Below are positions 1 to 9,710 of a stretch of 64,000 nucleotides of DNA, one piece after another; positions within the stretch are counted from its first letter, which is position 1; every line of letters begins with the position of its first letter. Below the pieces are notes generated by a model, which saw only the letters and a program-made list of their open reading frames with translations, was not told where the DNA came from and ran no database searches. A program made the position numbers and the translations under genes. The stretch comes from Spongiivirga citrea (GTDB lineage Bacteria > Bacteroidota > Bacteroidia > Flavobacteriales > Flavobacteriaceae), in contig NZ_JAABOQ010000002.1 in assembly GCF_010671565.1 (NCBI RefSeq), positions 496,001 to 560,000 of the forward strand. The letters are read 5' to 3'.

Positions 1-1454
1 TCGGCATCCGTTGCTATTACGATATTGTTATAACGAAGATCTGCCAAGCTCTCTTCTATATTAAGAGCGGCCTGAAGTAAATTGAATTCCTCATTCTCAT
101 ACACGATCTTTTTAGACATCCCATAGGAATTCAAAGGCTTTCCTTTTAAACTAAATACAGCCTGCGTATTTACATCTCGACTTTTTGTTATCGATCCACT
201 TGCCGAATCACCCTCAGTAATGAACAAGGTTGTTTCTAAGCGTCGATCGTTTTTTAAATCCCCCAAGTGGGCACGGCAATCCCTTAATTTCTTATTATGA
301 AGATTTGCTTTTTTGGCACGATCTTTCGCAAGTTTTCTAATTCCAGATAGCTCCTTACGCTCCCGTTCCGCCTGCATGATCTTGCGTTGAATAGCTTCAG
401 CTACATCGGCATTCTTGTGAAGGAAATTATCAAGATATCTACCTAAAAAGTCATTTATATAGGTTCGTACCGTTGGAAGATTTCCTCCCATATCTGTCGA
501 CCCTAATTTGGTTTTTGTTTGCGATTCAAAAACCGGCTCCATTACCTTAATCGATATCGCAGCGATAATCGATTTTCTAATATCAGAAGCATCGTAATTC
601 TTACCATAAAAATCGCGAATAGTTCGCACTAGTGATTCTCTAAAGGCTGCGAGGTGTGTTCCTCCTTGCGTCGTGTTTTGCCCGTTTACAAACGAATGGT
701 ACTCTTCACTATACTGTGTTTTACTATGTGTAATCGCTACCTCAATATCATCTCCTCGAAGGTGAATAATAGGATATAACATATCCTCAGTATTCGTAGT
801 ATCTTCTAAAAGGTCCTTTAGTCCATTTTCAGAGAAATACTTTTCGCCATTAAAGATCATTGTCAACCCAGGATTGAGGTAGACGTAATTCTTGATCATT
901 TTAATGATGTACTCATGACGATATTTATACTTCTTGAAAATACTATCATCTGGAATAAAGGTAACCTTAGTACCTCGTCTTCTTGAAGTTTCATCAAGTA
1001 GCTCCTCGTTAACAAGGTTTCCTGTTTCAAATTCAGCCGACTTTGATTTGCCGTCTCGAGTAGATTCAACTCTAAAAAATGTGGAAAGTGCATTTACTGC
1101 TTTTGTACCGACGCCATTTAATCCCACGGATTTTTTAAAGGCACGTGTATCGTACTTACCACCAGTATTCATTTTTGATACTACATCAACAACTTTCCCT
1201 AAGGGAATACCCCGGCCATAATCACGAACAATTACTCTATTATCCTGAACAGAAACCTCAATCGTTTTACCGGCACCCATAACGAATTCATCGATACAGT
1301 TATCGAGTACTTCTTTTATAAGAATATAGATTCCGTCATCGGCACTTGAGCCATCGCCTAACTTACCAATGTACATACCAGGACGCATACGAATATGCTC
1401 TTTCCAATCGAGTGAACGTATATTATCTTCAGTGTATGCGGACTGTTGTGCCAT
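1..1454 (-). CDS. parE: DNA topoisomerase IV subunit B (3' end outside window)
   Basis: ATPase/TOPRIM subunit of topoisomerase IV, which decatenates daughter chromosomes together with ParC. The frame opens at an ATG at 1454 and runs without a stop to the left edge, giving 484 codons. The N terminus ([20 protein letters not shown]) and the following RMRPGMYIG are typical of GHKL ATPases. Further on are VLDNCIDE (the Mg/ATP-binding E and N region), DYGRGIP and [14 protein letters not shown] (the ATP lid). A transducer domain follows, then the TOPRIM start ITEGDSASG. The translation stops inside the TOPRIM ATDAD acidic motif, so the C-terminal part of TOPRIM lies outside. ParE is preferred over GyrB because the flavobacterial ParE start and the [11 protein letters not shown] segment match; parC would be expected downstream, outside the window. 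The gene identity is secure; the ParE/GyrB choice is knowledge-based. Confidence 0.93.
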   Translation of the reverse strand, partial: MAQQSAYTEDNIRSLDWKEHIRMRPGMYIGKLGDGSSADDGIYILIKEVLDNCIDEFVMGAGKTIEVSVQDNRVIVRDYGRGIPLGKVVDVVSKMNTGGKYDTRAFKKSVGLNGVGTKAVNALSTFFRVESTRDGKSKSAEFETGNLVNEELLDETSRRRGTKVTFIPDDSIFKKYKYRHEYIIKMIKNYVYLNPGLTMIFNGEKYFSENGLKDLLEDTTNTEDMLYPIIHLRGDDIEVAITHSKTQYSEEYHSFVNGQNTTQGGTHLAAFRESLVRTIRDFYGKNYDASDIRKSIIAAISIKVMEPVFESQTKTKLGSTDMGGNLPTVRTYINDFLGRYLDNFLHKNADVAEAIQRKIMQAERERKELSGIRKLAKDRAKKANLHNKKLRDCRAHLGDLKNDRRLETTLFITEGDSASGSITKSRDVNTQAVFSLKGKPLNSYGMSKKIVYENEEFNLLQAALNIEESLADLRYNNIVIATDA

Positions 1455-1466
1455 AAATCGATAAAA

Positions 1467-1499
1467 CAAAGTGAATGTCTGCTAATATAAAGGTTCAAA
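1467..1499 (-). promoter_or_regulatory. possible parE promoter
   Basis: On the minus strand TCACTTTG (1474-1467) differs by one base from the Bacteroidota -7 element TAnnTTTG. A TTTG (1499-1496) lies 21 bases upstream, a plausible -33 element. The distance to the parE ATG is about 12 bases. Weak, motif only. Confidence 0.35.
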
Positions 1500-1621
1500 G
1501 CAAAAAAAGAAATGCTGTGTGACTAAAGTAATTAACAAAGAGTGTGGGCCGATTGTTAAGAAAAAAATACCCCTTCTACTGTGGTAAATATCAATAATTA
1601 AAAATCCAAATTACAATCGGG

Positions 1622-2536
1622 CTAAACTTTCTTCTTCTTTAACTTAATCAACAAAATTCCTGCTATTACAACAAAAGCACCTAAAAATTGTATTGGAGAA
1701 AGGGTTTCATTTAAAAAGAAATATGCAAGAATAATCGTTGAGATCGGTCCAATACCAGCAACTACAGAAAAATTAGAGCTCGATATCACTTTAATAGAAG
1801 CAGAAACTAAGAATGAAGGTATCACAGTTGCAAAAACTGCAATGGCACCACCATAGGCGTACACCTGCCAAGGAAAATTAAATATATCCGCTGTATTTGT
1901 AATTAGATAATGGATAAATACACATATACAAGAAACGATCATTACAAAGGCAGTAAAGGTCATTACCCCGAACTTCGGAATTAACCAACCACTGCCGGCA
2001 ATGTAAGATGCATAGGTAAGTGCGCTTAAAAACACCAAAAAACTCCCGAGATAAACGTTTTGACCATCAAGACTTACTTCATCCCAAAATACCACAATTA
2101 CTCCAAGATATGTTAATAAAATAGCAATGGATTGCAACTTGGTAATAGGAATTTTTAGAACCAATCGATTGATGATTAGTACAATTGTAGGGTATAAAAA
2201 TAGAATGATACGTTCGAGACCCGCTTTTATATAGCGTAGACCTTCAAAGTCAAAAAAGCTGGCAAGATAATACCCTAGAATCCCACAGGCAATTAACCAC
2301 AAATAGTGTTTTTTAGTTAGCTTTCCCTGTCGTTTTTCTTTAGAATATATAAGTGCAACGGCCACATAAAAAGGAAAAGAAAACAACATTCTAAACAATA
2401 ATAAGCTAACAGAATCAACCTCATATTCGTAAGCCAATTTTACCATTACGGCTTTAGAAGAAAACAAAACGATACCCAAGACCCCAAGGATAATTCCTAA
2501 GCTAAAACTCTTTTCTTTTGAAAGTGTTTTATTCAA
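1622..2536 (-). CDS. EamA/DMT-family transporter
   Basis: Inner-membrane drug/metabolite-transporter superfamily protein with the usual length (304 residues), about ten hydrophobic helices and an internal duplication of two five-helix EamA units. The first helix begins at residue 13 (LGIILGVLGIVLFSSKA); the second unit starts near residue 160 (GSFLVFLSALTYASYIAGSG). The C-terminal tail is lysine-rich (LKKKKV), consistent with a cytoplasmic end. The substrate cannot be read from sequence. The start is uncertain: the frame opens with TTG at 2536 because no ATG occurs before the first helix, and an in-frame stop lies 24 bases further upstream, so the true start must be TTG or a rarer codon. It is transcribed alone, convergent with nothing and followed by parE on the same strand. 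Confidence 0.85.
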   Translation of the reverse strand: MNKTLSKEKSFSLGIILGVLGIVLFSSKAVMVKLAYEYEVDSVSLLLFRMLFSFPFYVAVALIYSKEKRQGKLTKKHYLWLIACGILGYYLASFFDFEGLRYIKAGLERIILFLYPTIVLIINRLVLKIPITKLQSIAILLTYLGVIVVFWDEVSLDGQNVYLGSFLVFLSALTYASYIAGSGWLIPKFGVMTFTAFVMIVSCICVFIHYLITNTADIFNFPWQVYAYGGAIAVFATVIPSFLVSASIKVISSSNFSVVAGIGPISTIILAYFFLNETLSPIQFLGAFVVIAGILLIKLKKKKV

Positions 2537-2590
2537 AATTGATTTCGAATAACTGATTTATGTACGTTTGTATGTGAACTCTTAATGATA

Positions 2591-2674
2591 GTCATGCTTA
2601 AATTGTTTCAGCATCTCATATCACACTTAAATCTTGATCATCTTAATAAGACCATGAAATGAATTCAGGGTGAC
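2591..2674. repeat. degenerate REP-like inverted repeat
   Basis: The left arm begins GTCATGCTTAAATTGTTTCA and the right arm, read on the other strand, begins GTCACCCTGAATTCATTTCA. The two arms are diverged copies of one roughly 27-base unit in inverted orientation, filling the space between the EamA gene and the end of ychF. The form resembles the GTCATCCTGAA-type interspersed repeats common in Flavobacteriia. It is one of several such elements in the window. Confidence 0.5.
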
Positions 2675-2679
2675 GCAGG

Positions 2680-3774
2680 CTAAACATTGAAAAGAAAATG
2701 CATCACATCGCCATCCTTAACAACATAATTCTTTCCTTCTACGCGCATTTTTCCAGCTTCTTTGACCTTAGTTTCACTTCCATAGCTTGCATAATCGTCA
2801 TACGAAATTACCTCGGCACGGATAAATCCTTTTTCAAAATCGGTATGAATGACGCCTGCTGATTGTGGTGCAGTTGCACCAATTGGAATAGTCCATGCGC
2901 GAACTTCTTTTTCTCCTGCTGTAAAATAGGTCTGCAAGTTTAATAATTTATAGGCCGATCGTATCAATTTAGAAACTCCAGGCTCTTCAAGACCAATATC
3001 TTCCAAAAACATTTGGCGCTCCTCATAACTTTCAAGTTCAGTTATATCCGCTTCAGTGCCAACTGCAAGAACTAAAACTTCTGCATTTTCATCTTTTACA
3101 GCTTCTTTTACTGTATCTACGTAGGCGTTACCACTTACCGCGCTCCCCTCATCTACATTACATACATACAATACTGGCTTGTCTGTGATAAATTGTAATG
3201 GCCTAACAAAGTCAGCACGATCATCATCAGAAAATTCAATAGCACGAACCGATTTACCTGCTTCTAATCCGTCTCTAATCTGATTTAGAATAGCTTGTTC
3301 TTTTAAAGCCTCTTTATTACCTGTTCTAGCAGCTCTATTTACTTTTTCTAATTTCTTTTCAACTGTTTCGAGGTCTTTTAATTGCAACTCCATATCAATC
3401 GTCTCCTTATCTCTAATAGGATCGACAGAACCATCAACATGCACAACATTATCATTATCAAAACATCGCAATACATGTAAGATCGCATCTGTTTCTCGAA
3501 TATTACCTAAAAACTGATTTCCTAGTCCTTCTCCTTTACTAGCACCTTTAACCAAACCAGCAATATCAACAATTTCCACTGTAGCTGGAAGTACTTTTTC
3601 CGGATTCACCAATGACTCCAGTTTTTCCAATCGTTCATCAGGCACATTTACAACGCCTATATTAGGTTCTATAGTACAAAAGGGAAAATTAGCACTCTGT
3701 GCTTTTGCATTAGACAAGCAATTAAACAGGGTCGATTTACCAACATTAGGGAGTCCGACAATACCAGCTTTCAT
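2680..3774 (-). CDS. ychF: redox-regulated ATPase/GTPase YchF (Obg family)
   Basis: Ribosome-associated P-loop NTPase of the YchF/OLA1 family, 364 residues, matching the usual length of about 363. The G1 loop GLPNVGKST is at residues 7-15, G3 DIAG at 70-73, followed by GLVKGASKGEGLGNQFL, a signature of YchF. A helical coiled insertion lies near residues 130-200 and a C-terminal TGS domain follows from about 280 (YFTAGEKEVRAWTI to the end). The family prefers ATP over GTP and acts in translation and stress response. The start ATG at 3774 is fixed by the G1 motif at residue 7. It is a single gene, divergent from the ECF sigma factor, with an exact -7 element 20 bases upstream. Confidence 0.97.
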   Translation of the reverse strand: MKAGIVGLPNVGKSTLFNCLSNAKAQSANFPFCTIEPNIGVVNVPDERLEKLESLVNPEKVLPATVEIVDIAGLVKGASKGEGLGNQFLGNIRETDAILHVLRCFDNDNVVHVDGSVDPIRDKETIDMELQLKDLETVEKKLEKVNRAARTGNKEALKEQAILNQIRDGLEAGKSVRAIEFSDDDRADFVRPLQFITDKPVLYVCNVDEGSAVSGNAYVDTVKEAVKDENAEVLVLAVGTEADITELESYEERQMFLEDIGLEEPGVSKLIRSAYKLLNLQTYFTAGEKEVRAWTIPIGATAPQSAGVIHTDFEKGFIRAEVISYDDYASYGSETKVKEAGKMRVEGKNYVVKDGDVMHFLFNV

Positions 3775-3793
3775 AGGATTAATTTTAAGTGCG

Positions 3794-3801
3794 CAAAGAT
3801 A
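3794..3801 (-). promoter_or_regulatory. -7 element of ychF promoter
   Basis: TATCTTTG on the minus strand is an exact match to TAnnTTTG, the -7 box of the primary Bacteroidota sigma factor, 20 bases before the ychF ATG. No clear -33 TTG was assigned. Confidence 0.6.
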
Positions 3802-3871
3802 GTGTTCTACATTACTTTTTTATTACTTTTTTCTGGATTAAATACGCTCAACTTTTCTAAATGTTAGATAA

Positions 3872-4495
3872 ATGTTAAATTTTTTAACTACATTTAGCAG
3901 ACGATCAACGAAAAAAATGGACTGTTTAGCGGATAAATCAGTATGGTATTCCTTTATTGAGGGCAATGTACAAGCCTATTCAGCCATTTTTCGCAACTTC
4001 TATCCCGGTCTTCACAATTACGGACTAAAAATATCAGGAAACGAGACTTTAACCGAAGATTGCCTTCAAGATTTCTTTGTTTATTTATATGACAATAGAG
4101 AAAATTTAGGTGAGATTAAGAGCATTAAATCTTATCTATTCGTTTCGTTTAGAAGAGCACTACTTAAGAGCCTGAAAAAAGAACGCGCTTTTACTTCAGA
4201 AATTCCTGAACAAGCGCAGTTAGAAAACTTTGAGTTTTCCCCTGAAGAAATTGCCATTAAACAAGAATTTACTGCAATAAAGACTGCGACACTAACCACT
4301 ATTTTAAATACACTTTCCAAAAAGGAGCGTGAATCTATCTATCTTAAATACTACAGCGACTTAAAGGTGTCAGAAATAGCAATTGTTATGGATATAACAT
4401 ATCAGAGTGTTCTTAACAACATTCAGCGCGCTTTTTCTAAAATTCGTAAAGAACTAGAAAACAAGGCTGTGCAAGAAATTTTCCTGTCTAATTAA
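3872..4495 (+). CDS. ECF RNA polymerase sigma factor (FecI-like)
   Basis: Sigma-70 family ECF factor of the Bacteroidota expansion group. The sigma2 region is about residues 40-105 (YPGLHNYGLKISGNETLTED, then CLQDFFVYLYDN, the core-binding helix). The sigma4 helix-turn-helix is about residues 140-195 (LSKKERESIYLKYYSDLKVS, then EIAIVMDITYQSVLNNIQRA). The 207-residue frame is slightly long for the family; a second ATG at 3917 (residue 16, MDCLADKS) gives a more usual 192-residue product and may be the true start. It is followed 82 bases later by its FecR-type anti-sigma and then by an STN-domain TonB receptor, which defines a trans-envelope signalling cassette. It probably directs transcription of the receptor gene, and perhaps of itself. 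Confidence 0.92.
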   Translation: MLNFLTTFSRRSTKKMDCLADKSVWYSFIEGNVQAYSAIFRNFYPGLHNYGLKISGNETLTEDCLQDFFVYLYDNRENLGEIKSIKSYLFVSFRRALLKSLKKERAFTSEIPEQAQLENFEFSPEEIAIKQEFTAIKTATLTTILNTLSKKERESIYLKYYSDLKVSEIAIVMDITYQSVLNNIQRAFSKIRKELENKAVQEIFLSN

Positions 4496-4577
4496 AAAAA
4501 CTCAAAAAAACTGAGTATAAAATAAGCTTTGTAATCTCTTTATATATGTAGCGCAACAAACAGCTACATCCTGCATA

Positions 4578-5597
4578 ATGAAAAAGGGAAAACAACCAAG
4601 CTTAAATAATCTCCTAGAAGATACTTCATTTATAAACTGGGCTAAAGAATCTAACCAAAACGATGTTGCTTTTTGGAATAAGTGGATTGAACAAAACCCT
4701 GATCATGTCGATATCATTTATGATGCGAAAGCCATGGTATTGGGTATTTCATTTAATAACACCAGTTTAGATAAAAGCAAGGTAGATAATGCCTTGGCTT
4801 CTGTTCTGAAAAAAATAGATAACAAAGCGACAACCAAACAGCCAAAAAAGCTTTTTAACTTAAATAAAACGATGTTGCGTTACGCAGCGGTTATGGTCTT
4901 GTTGATTACTTCAGCAGTTATGATTTATCAATTAAGTGATAAAGCGACCACGGTTGTTCATAAAACTGCTTATGGAGAAATTATGGATCTAACATTACCA
5001 GATGGTACTAATGTAGTTTTAAATGGTAATTCTGAAATCCAGTATGAGAAATTAAATCCACGTTCTGTAACGCTTGCAGGTGAAGCTTATTTTAAAGTAA
5101 GGAAGAAGCTTGAAACAAACGCCAAGTTCTGGGTGCATACTGAAGATTTGGTTGTAGAAGTCTATGGTACTGAGTTCAATGTGAATTCTAGAGAAGAAAA
5201 AACGGATGTCCTACTGGATGAAGGTTCTGTAAAACTGCTACTAGAAAACGGAGATCGAAAACAAATGGTTCCTGGAGATTTTGTTTCATTTTCTAGAAAT
5301 AACAAAACATTATCTCAAGAAAAAGTTACCTCAGAACTCACCTACGCCAGCTGGAAAAATGGCACTTACATTTTCAACAAAGTTCCTTTAGCAGAGGTAT
5401 TAAAATATATTGGTAACACCTATGGTCTTGAAACGAATTATCAGAATGAGGAGTTAAAAGATATCATTATTTCAGGTGGTATTCCTAATCAGAATTTAAA
5501 CATATGCTTAGAAGCGATTCAAAAATCAACTGGAATAAAAATTAAGCATATAGAGAATGAACTATTAATTATTAACAACACTATAAATCAAAATTAA
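4578..5597 (+). CDS. FecR family anti-sigma factor
   Basis: Single-pass inner-membrane sigma regulator, 339 residues. The cytoplasmic N-terminal part (residues 1-95) carries the sigma-interacting helical segment. One membrane helix lies near residues 100-117 (LRYAAVMVLLITSAVMIY). A periplasmic FecR beta domain follows (about 125-225: EIMDLTLPDGTNVVLNGNSE, then LAGEAYFKV and VEVYGTEFNV), then a C-terminal DUF4974 domain (about 265-335: FNKVPLAEVLKYIGNTYGL). The family holds its ECF sigma inactive until an outer-membrane receptor signals. It lies between the sigma gene and the receptor gene and only 4 bases before the receptor, so it is co-transcribed with it. Confidence 0.94.
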   Translation: MKKGKQPSLNNLLEDTSFINWAKESNQNDVAFWNKWIEQNPDHVDIIYDAKAMVLGISFNNTSLDKSKVDNALASVLKKIDNKATTKQPKKLFNLNKTMLRYAAVMVLLITSAVMIYQLSDKATTVVHKTAYGEIMDLTLPDGTNVVLNGNSEIQYEKLNPRSVTLAGEAYFKVRKKLETNAKFWVHTEDLVVEVYGTEFNVNSREEKTDVLLDEGSVKLLLENGDRKQMVPGDFVSFSRNNKTLSQEKVTSELTYASWKNGTYIFNKVPLAEVLKYIGNTYGLETNYQNEELKDIIISGGIPNQNLNICLEAIQKSTGIKIKHIENELLIINNTINQN

Positions 5598-5601
5598 AAT
5601 T

Positions 5602-8600
5602 ATGAATGTGAAACAAGTAACTAAAACCTTATTCATGTTGTTAGCGCTTTTAGGAACGCTACAGATGAGTGCAATTGACCCCGGCGGTGATGCTGACATC
5701 AAGGAAATCGATTTAGCTGATTTTCTTAGTGAACTAAGTGAGAAGCATGAAGTGTTTTTTACTTACAATCCTGAATTAATTTCTGGAACGAAGCTTAATC
5801 CTAGTAAATACAACTACAAAAAGCTAAACAAAGTAATAAGTAAGCTAGAAGCAAGTACACGTTTAGATTTTGAGTATTTAGGCAACAAATACTATGTAAT
5901 ATACACTAGGAAAAACGCCAAGGTATCAATCGCTGAAATGGGAAATGCAGAAGGTCTTAATCTTTCAGTTTCTAATGATTTTGTAAAAACTCAGTTTACA
6001 GTAAAAGGAAAAGTCACTGATAGTGATGGAAACCCACTACCAGGAGCTAATGTTGTTGAAGAAGGTACCTCAAATGGTACTACGACTGACTTCGAGGGGA
6101 ACTATGAAATTACCGTAGGTGATAACGCCAAATTAGTATTTAGTTATGTTGGTTTTGGTACACAAACTCTAAGCGTAGCTGGTAGAAGCACATTAAACGT
6201 TAGCTTAAGTGAGGGCGAACAACTTGAGGAAGTAATTATGGTTGGTTCTCGTGCAGCAGCACGTAGTAATACGGAATCGCCTTTGCCTGTAGATCGTGTA
6301 GGTGTTAAAGAATTACAAAACACAGGACAGATCACATTTGATAAGTCATTACAGTATAGAATTCCATCGTTCAACACCGTGCAAACGCCGGTTAATGATG
6401 CAACTTCGCTTTTAGATCCATATGAAATAAGAAATATGGGGCCTTCGCGTACCTTAATTCTTATTAACGGAAAACGGAAAAACTTAAGTGCACTTTTATA
6501 CACTCAGACCTCCCCTGGTCGTGGTGAAACGGGTGCTGATATCTCAGCAATTCCAACTGATGCGATTAAAGAAGTACAAATCCTTCGTGACGGTGCATCA
6601 GCACAGTACGGGTCAGATGCGATTGCTGGTGTAATGAATATTATACTTAAAGATGCGAGTATTGGAACTTCAGCAACCGTTCGAACGGGTATTACTAGTG
6701 AGGGTGATGGAGAAATGTTTGGTATCGCATTAAACAGTGGTAATAGTATTGGCGAAGACAAAGGTTTTATCAACTATACAATTGATTTATCTAAAGTAAA
6801 TCTTGCAAACAGACCAGGCACAGTAAGTGCAGAAGGTGAAGCCGCAGATTTTGGTGCTGATATTGCCGACGTTCAAGAATTTTTATCAAGACGTCCAGAT
6901 GCTGGAAACATCAATGGATCGCCAGAAACTACTGCAGCTAAATTCTTAGTAAATGGTGGTTTTGAACTCGGGGAAAACTCTGATATGTATTTTAATGGTG
7001 CTTACGTATATAAAAAGGTGAATTCATTTGCTAACTATAGAACACCATACTGGAGAACTGTTACGGATTTCCCTTATCTAGCTGATTTCTTCCCAGGTAA
7101 CAACCCTAACAATGCAGGTGGTTATGATGGATATGTACCAACTTTTGACGGTGATTTAAATGATTTTAATGCCACCTTAGGTTTTAAAAATGAAACTAAT
7201 GGCTGGTATACCGATGTTAGTTTTACTGCAGGTGGAAACAGACAAACTTATGCAGTAACTAATACCCACAACCGTAATTTTGTATTTTCTCCTTCTACAT
7301 GGCTTGATGCTAATGGAAATGGAAGCGTAGATGATGGTGAGATCACTGAAGGATCAAGTTTATATAGAGAGAATAGTGCATTGGCATTCGATCCAGGAGG
7401 AACACAGTTTAATCATATTGTAGGTAACCTTGATGTTTCTAAAAGTTTGTCAGATATTACAACCTTATCGTTTGGTGCCGAGTTTAGAAGTGAAACATTT
7501 ACTGTGATCGAGGGTGCTTTAGATTCTTATGACGGTGGTGGTGCCGATTCATTCGCTGGTAACGCTCCAGAAAACTCAGGAAAATTCAACCGTTATAACT
7601 TTGGTGGTTATCTTGATGCTGCATTCGATTTCACAGATAACTTTTTAGTAAATGCAACCATACGTACCGAGAATTATTCCGATTTTGGTAATGCATTTGT
7701 ATGGAAGTTAAGTTCTAGATATAAATTCCTAGATGATAAATTAACTTTAAGAGCGTCGGCCTCTACAGGATTCAGAGCTCCTACCCTGCACCAGATTTAT
7801 ACGCAAAAAGCGCAGTATAGCTTTATTCCTGGTCAAGGTATTCAAGTGGGTGGTTTAATTAATAATGTATCATCTCAGGCTAATTTATTAGGTATTAATA
7901 ACCTTGATGCCGAAACTTCCACAAACATTACAGTTGGTTTAGGTGCTAAACTCAGCAACAACTTTAACTTTACAATCGACTACTACAACATCGCTGTTGA
8001 TGATCGTATCGTTTTAAGTAATGAAATTGGAGCAACCGCTGCTGGAAATACTGCTTTAGATCAGATTCTACAGGATAACAATTTATCAGATGTTAGTTTC
8101 TTTGCCAATGCAATTGACACTAGAACTTCAGGTATTGATGTTGTTGCCAATTACAGAAACATTGCATTAGGAGAAGGAAACTTAAACTTCAGCTTAGCGG
8201 GTAATTATGTAATTCAGAATGAACGTGATGGTGCGGTAAATAACCCGGCACTAGTTGCTGATTCTGGTCAATCAGTAGTAGATGCAACTCAAGAAGCATT
8301 ATTCTTTACTTCTAGACCAGAAACTAAATGGATACTAGGTGCTAATTATGAAATCGGAAAATTCGATTTACTATTAAATAATACTTATTTCGGAAAGACA
8401 ACTTTCAAACAACAAGGTCTTGATGAAAATTTAAGAACAGAGTTTACTCCTAAAATCGTAACTGATCTAGGTGTAAATTGGAGTGCTTCTGAGAATGTAA
8501 CAGTAGCATTCAATATCAATAACATTTTGAATATTCTTCCAGAGTGGAGCTTTAAAGCAGAAAATGCAGCAGGTCAAGCTATCTTAGATGATACTAGTAC

Positions 8601-8742
8601 AAATGCTTTCGGACTTACTCCAGCGGAAAATTTCTCAAACCTATTAACGTTTAACCAACGTTACTCTCAAATGACATACGATGGTTATCACTTCAGCCAA
8701 TTAGGTACAATGTTTAACCTGTCGTTAAACTATCGCTTCTAA
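5602..8742 (+). CDS. TonB-dependent outer-membrane receptor with STN signalling domain
   Basis: Outer-membrane beta-barrel transporter, 1046 residues. A signal peptide (residues 1 to about 24) is followed by an STN domain (about 33-105, IDLADFLSELSEKHEVFFTY) that would contact FecR. Next is a carboxypeptidase-D-like beta domain (about 132-205, VKGKVTDSDGNPLPGANVVE), then a plug with TLILINGKRK, GRGETGADI and ILRDGASAQYGSDAIAGV, and a long barrel ending in an aromatic residue (LNYRF). There is no SusD partner beside it, so it is not a SusC/D glycan system by context. Siderophore-type receptors share the SAQYGSDAIAGV plug form, but the ligand is unknown. It is co-transcribed with fecR and ends at a strong terminator. 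Confidence 0.93.
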   Translation: MNVKQVTKTLFMLLALLGTLQMSAIDPGGDADIKEIDLADFLSELSEKHEVFFTYNPELISGTKLNPSKYNYKKLNKVISKLEASTRLDFEYLGNKYYVIYTRKNAKVSIAEMGNAEGLNLSVSNDFVKTQFTVKGKVTDSDGNPLPGANVVEEGTSNGTTTDFEGNYEITVGDNAKLVFSYVGFGTQTLSVAGRSTLNVSLSEGEQLEEVIMVGSRAAARSNTESPLPVDRVGVKELQNTGQITFDKSLQYRIPSFNTVQTPVNDATSLLDPYEIRNMGPSRTLILINGKRKNLSALLYTQTSPGRGETGADISAIPTDAIKEVQILRDGASAQYGSDAIAGVMNIILKDASIGTSATVRTGITSEGDGEMFGIALNSGNSIGEDKGFINYTIDLSKVNLANRPGTVSAEGEAADFGADIADVQEFLSRRPDAGNINGSPETTAAKFLVNGGFELGENSDMYFNGAYVYKKVNSFANYRTPYWRTVTDFPYLADFFPGNNPNNAGGYDGYVPTFDGDLNDFNATLGFKNETNGWYTDVSFTAGGNRQTYAVTNTHNRNFVFSPSTWLDANGNGSVDDGEITEGSSLYRENSALAFDPGGTQFNHIVGNLDVSKSLSDITTLSFGAEFRSETFTVIEGALDSYDGGGADSFAGNAPENSGKFNRYNFGGYLDAAFDFTDNFLVNATIRTENYSDFGNAFVWKLSSRYKFLDDKLTLRASASTGFRAPTLHQIYTQKAQYSFIPGQGIQVGGLINNVSSQANLLGINNLDAETSTNITVGLGAKLSNNFNFTIDYYNIAVDDRIVLSNEIGATAAGNTALDQILQDNNLSDVSFFANAIDTRTSGIDVVANYRNIALGEGNLNFSLAGNYVIQNERDGAVNNPALVADSGQSVVDATQEALFFTSRPETKWILGANYEIGKFDLLLNNTYFGKTTFKQQGLDENLRTEFTPKIVTDLGVNWSASENVTVAFNINNILNILPEWSFKAENAAGQAILDDTSTNAFGLTPAENFSNLLTFNQRYSQMTYDGYHFSQLGTMFNLSLNYRF

Positions 8743-8766
8743 TTTGTTTGATTAAGTCAATTTGTG

Positions 8767-8802
8767 AAAAGAGCCATCTCCCCCCAGATGGCTCTTTTTT
8801 AT
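8767..8802 (+). terminator. intrinsic terminator after the TonB receptor
   Basis: AAAAGAGCCATCT, a six-C loop, then AGATGGCTCTTTTTT: a perfect stem of at least nine pairs followed by a T run, 25 bases after the receptor stop codon. It closes the sigma/FecR/receptor cassette. Confidence 0.92.
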
Positions 8803-8873
8803 TTAAATAATCATAGTTTTATGAATCAAGAGCCAAAACAATTAAAAATTAATTGCGAGAAACACAGGAACGT

Positions 8874-9653
8874 ATGATTAAAAAAATAGGCCTACAAGGA
8901 ATTTTATACGACGATAAATCATCATTTGCACAAGGTCCAGCGCAAGCACCACCTCTAATAAGAGAAGCTTATAATTCCCATTCAGCTAACTATTTTGCTG
9001 AAGAAGATGTAGAAATAAGACCCGAGTTGTTTGATGACAAAGGCGATTTTACAATTAATGAGTATTTTGACATTGAAACAATTACTGCCACCAATCTCGA
9101 AAAAGGCACACCGTTAATCACATTGGGTGGAGATCACTCCATCACCTATCCTATTATTAAATCCTTCTATCAAAAATACGGTCAGCTCAATATTTTGCAT
9201 ATTGATGCACATGGTGATCTATATCATGAATTTGAAGGCGACAAATATTCGCACGCTTGTCCGTTTGCACGAATTATGGAAGACGGTTTAGCCAAAAAAC
9301 TAGTACAGGTTGGGATTAGAACCTACAATACCCATCAACGTGAACAAGCTAAGAAATATGGGGTGACTTCAATAGAAATGAAAGATTTTGCATTGGAAAA
9401 AATTCTACCTCTAGACGGGCCACTTTATGTTTCTGTTGATATTGATGCTCTAGATCCGGCCTTTGCTCCTGGTATTTCTCATTACGAACCAGGAGGACTT
9501 ACTACTAGAGAACTGCTAAGCATCATTCAGCAAATCAATACACCAATTATTGGCGCTGATATAGTTGAATATAACCCAACTCGCGATTATAATAAAATGA
9601 CAGCAATGATCTGCGCTAAAATTCTGAAGGAACTGGCAGTCAAATGTATTTAA
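8874..9653 (+). CDS. speB: agmatinase-type ureohydrolase (arginase family)
   Basis: Mn-dependent ureohydrolase that would split agmatine to putrescine and urea. The family metal motifs are complete: GGDHSIT, HIDAHGDLY and SVDIDALDPAFAPGISHYEP. From ATG at 8874 the product is 259 residues, short for the family (about 300) because the N-terminal segment is brief. A TTG 21 bases upstream would extend it, but the ATG is preferred. It is a single gene preceded by the terminator of the receptor cassette and convergent with the ferredoxin gene. Agmatinase rather than arginase is inferred from family resemblance; guanidinobutyrase or another guanidino-hydrolase remains possible. A second ureohydrolase (hutG) lies 12 kb downstream and is clearly distinct. 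Confidence 0.8.
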   Translation: MIKKIGLQGILYDDKSSFAQGPAQAPPLIREAYNSHSANYFAEEDVEIRPELFDDKGDFTINEYFDIETITATNLEKGTPLITLGGDHSITYPIIKSFYQKYGQLNILHIDAHGDLYHEFEGDKYSHACPFARIMEDGLAKKLVQVGIRTYNTHQREQAKKYGVTSIEMKDFALEKILPLDGPLYVSVDIDALDPAFAPGISHYEPGGLTTRELLSIIQQINTPIIGADIVEYNPTRDYNKMTAMICAKILKELAVKCI

Positions 9654-9658
9654 AACAA

Positions 9659-9686
9659 AAAATCCCAAGCTTTCGCTCAGGATTTT
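9659..9686. terminator. bidirectional terminator between ureohydrolase and ferredoxin
   Basis: AAAATCC and GGATTTT form the outer stem, with AGC/GCT as an inner stem around TTTC, and A and T runs on both sides. It sits between two convergent genes, so it can serve both. Confidence 0.6.
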
Positions 9687-9710
9687 AATATTTTCATTTT
9701 CTACTTTCCC

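Noticed and set aside
6144-6773. Antisense reading frames of 119 and 89 codons in the TonB receptor gene
   Set aside because: They lie opposite a well-supported gene, lack a promoter and have no recognisable domain.
5602-8742. TonB receptor as SusC of a polysaccharide locus
   Set aside because: No SusD, no glycoside hydrolase and no second receptor nearby; the STN domain and FecR partner explain the layout better.
8874-9653. Second formimidoylglutamase or arginase
   Set aside because: Motifs are of the agmatinase type and the gene is outside the hut operon; hutG is already present at 20846.
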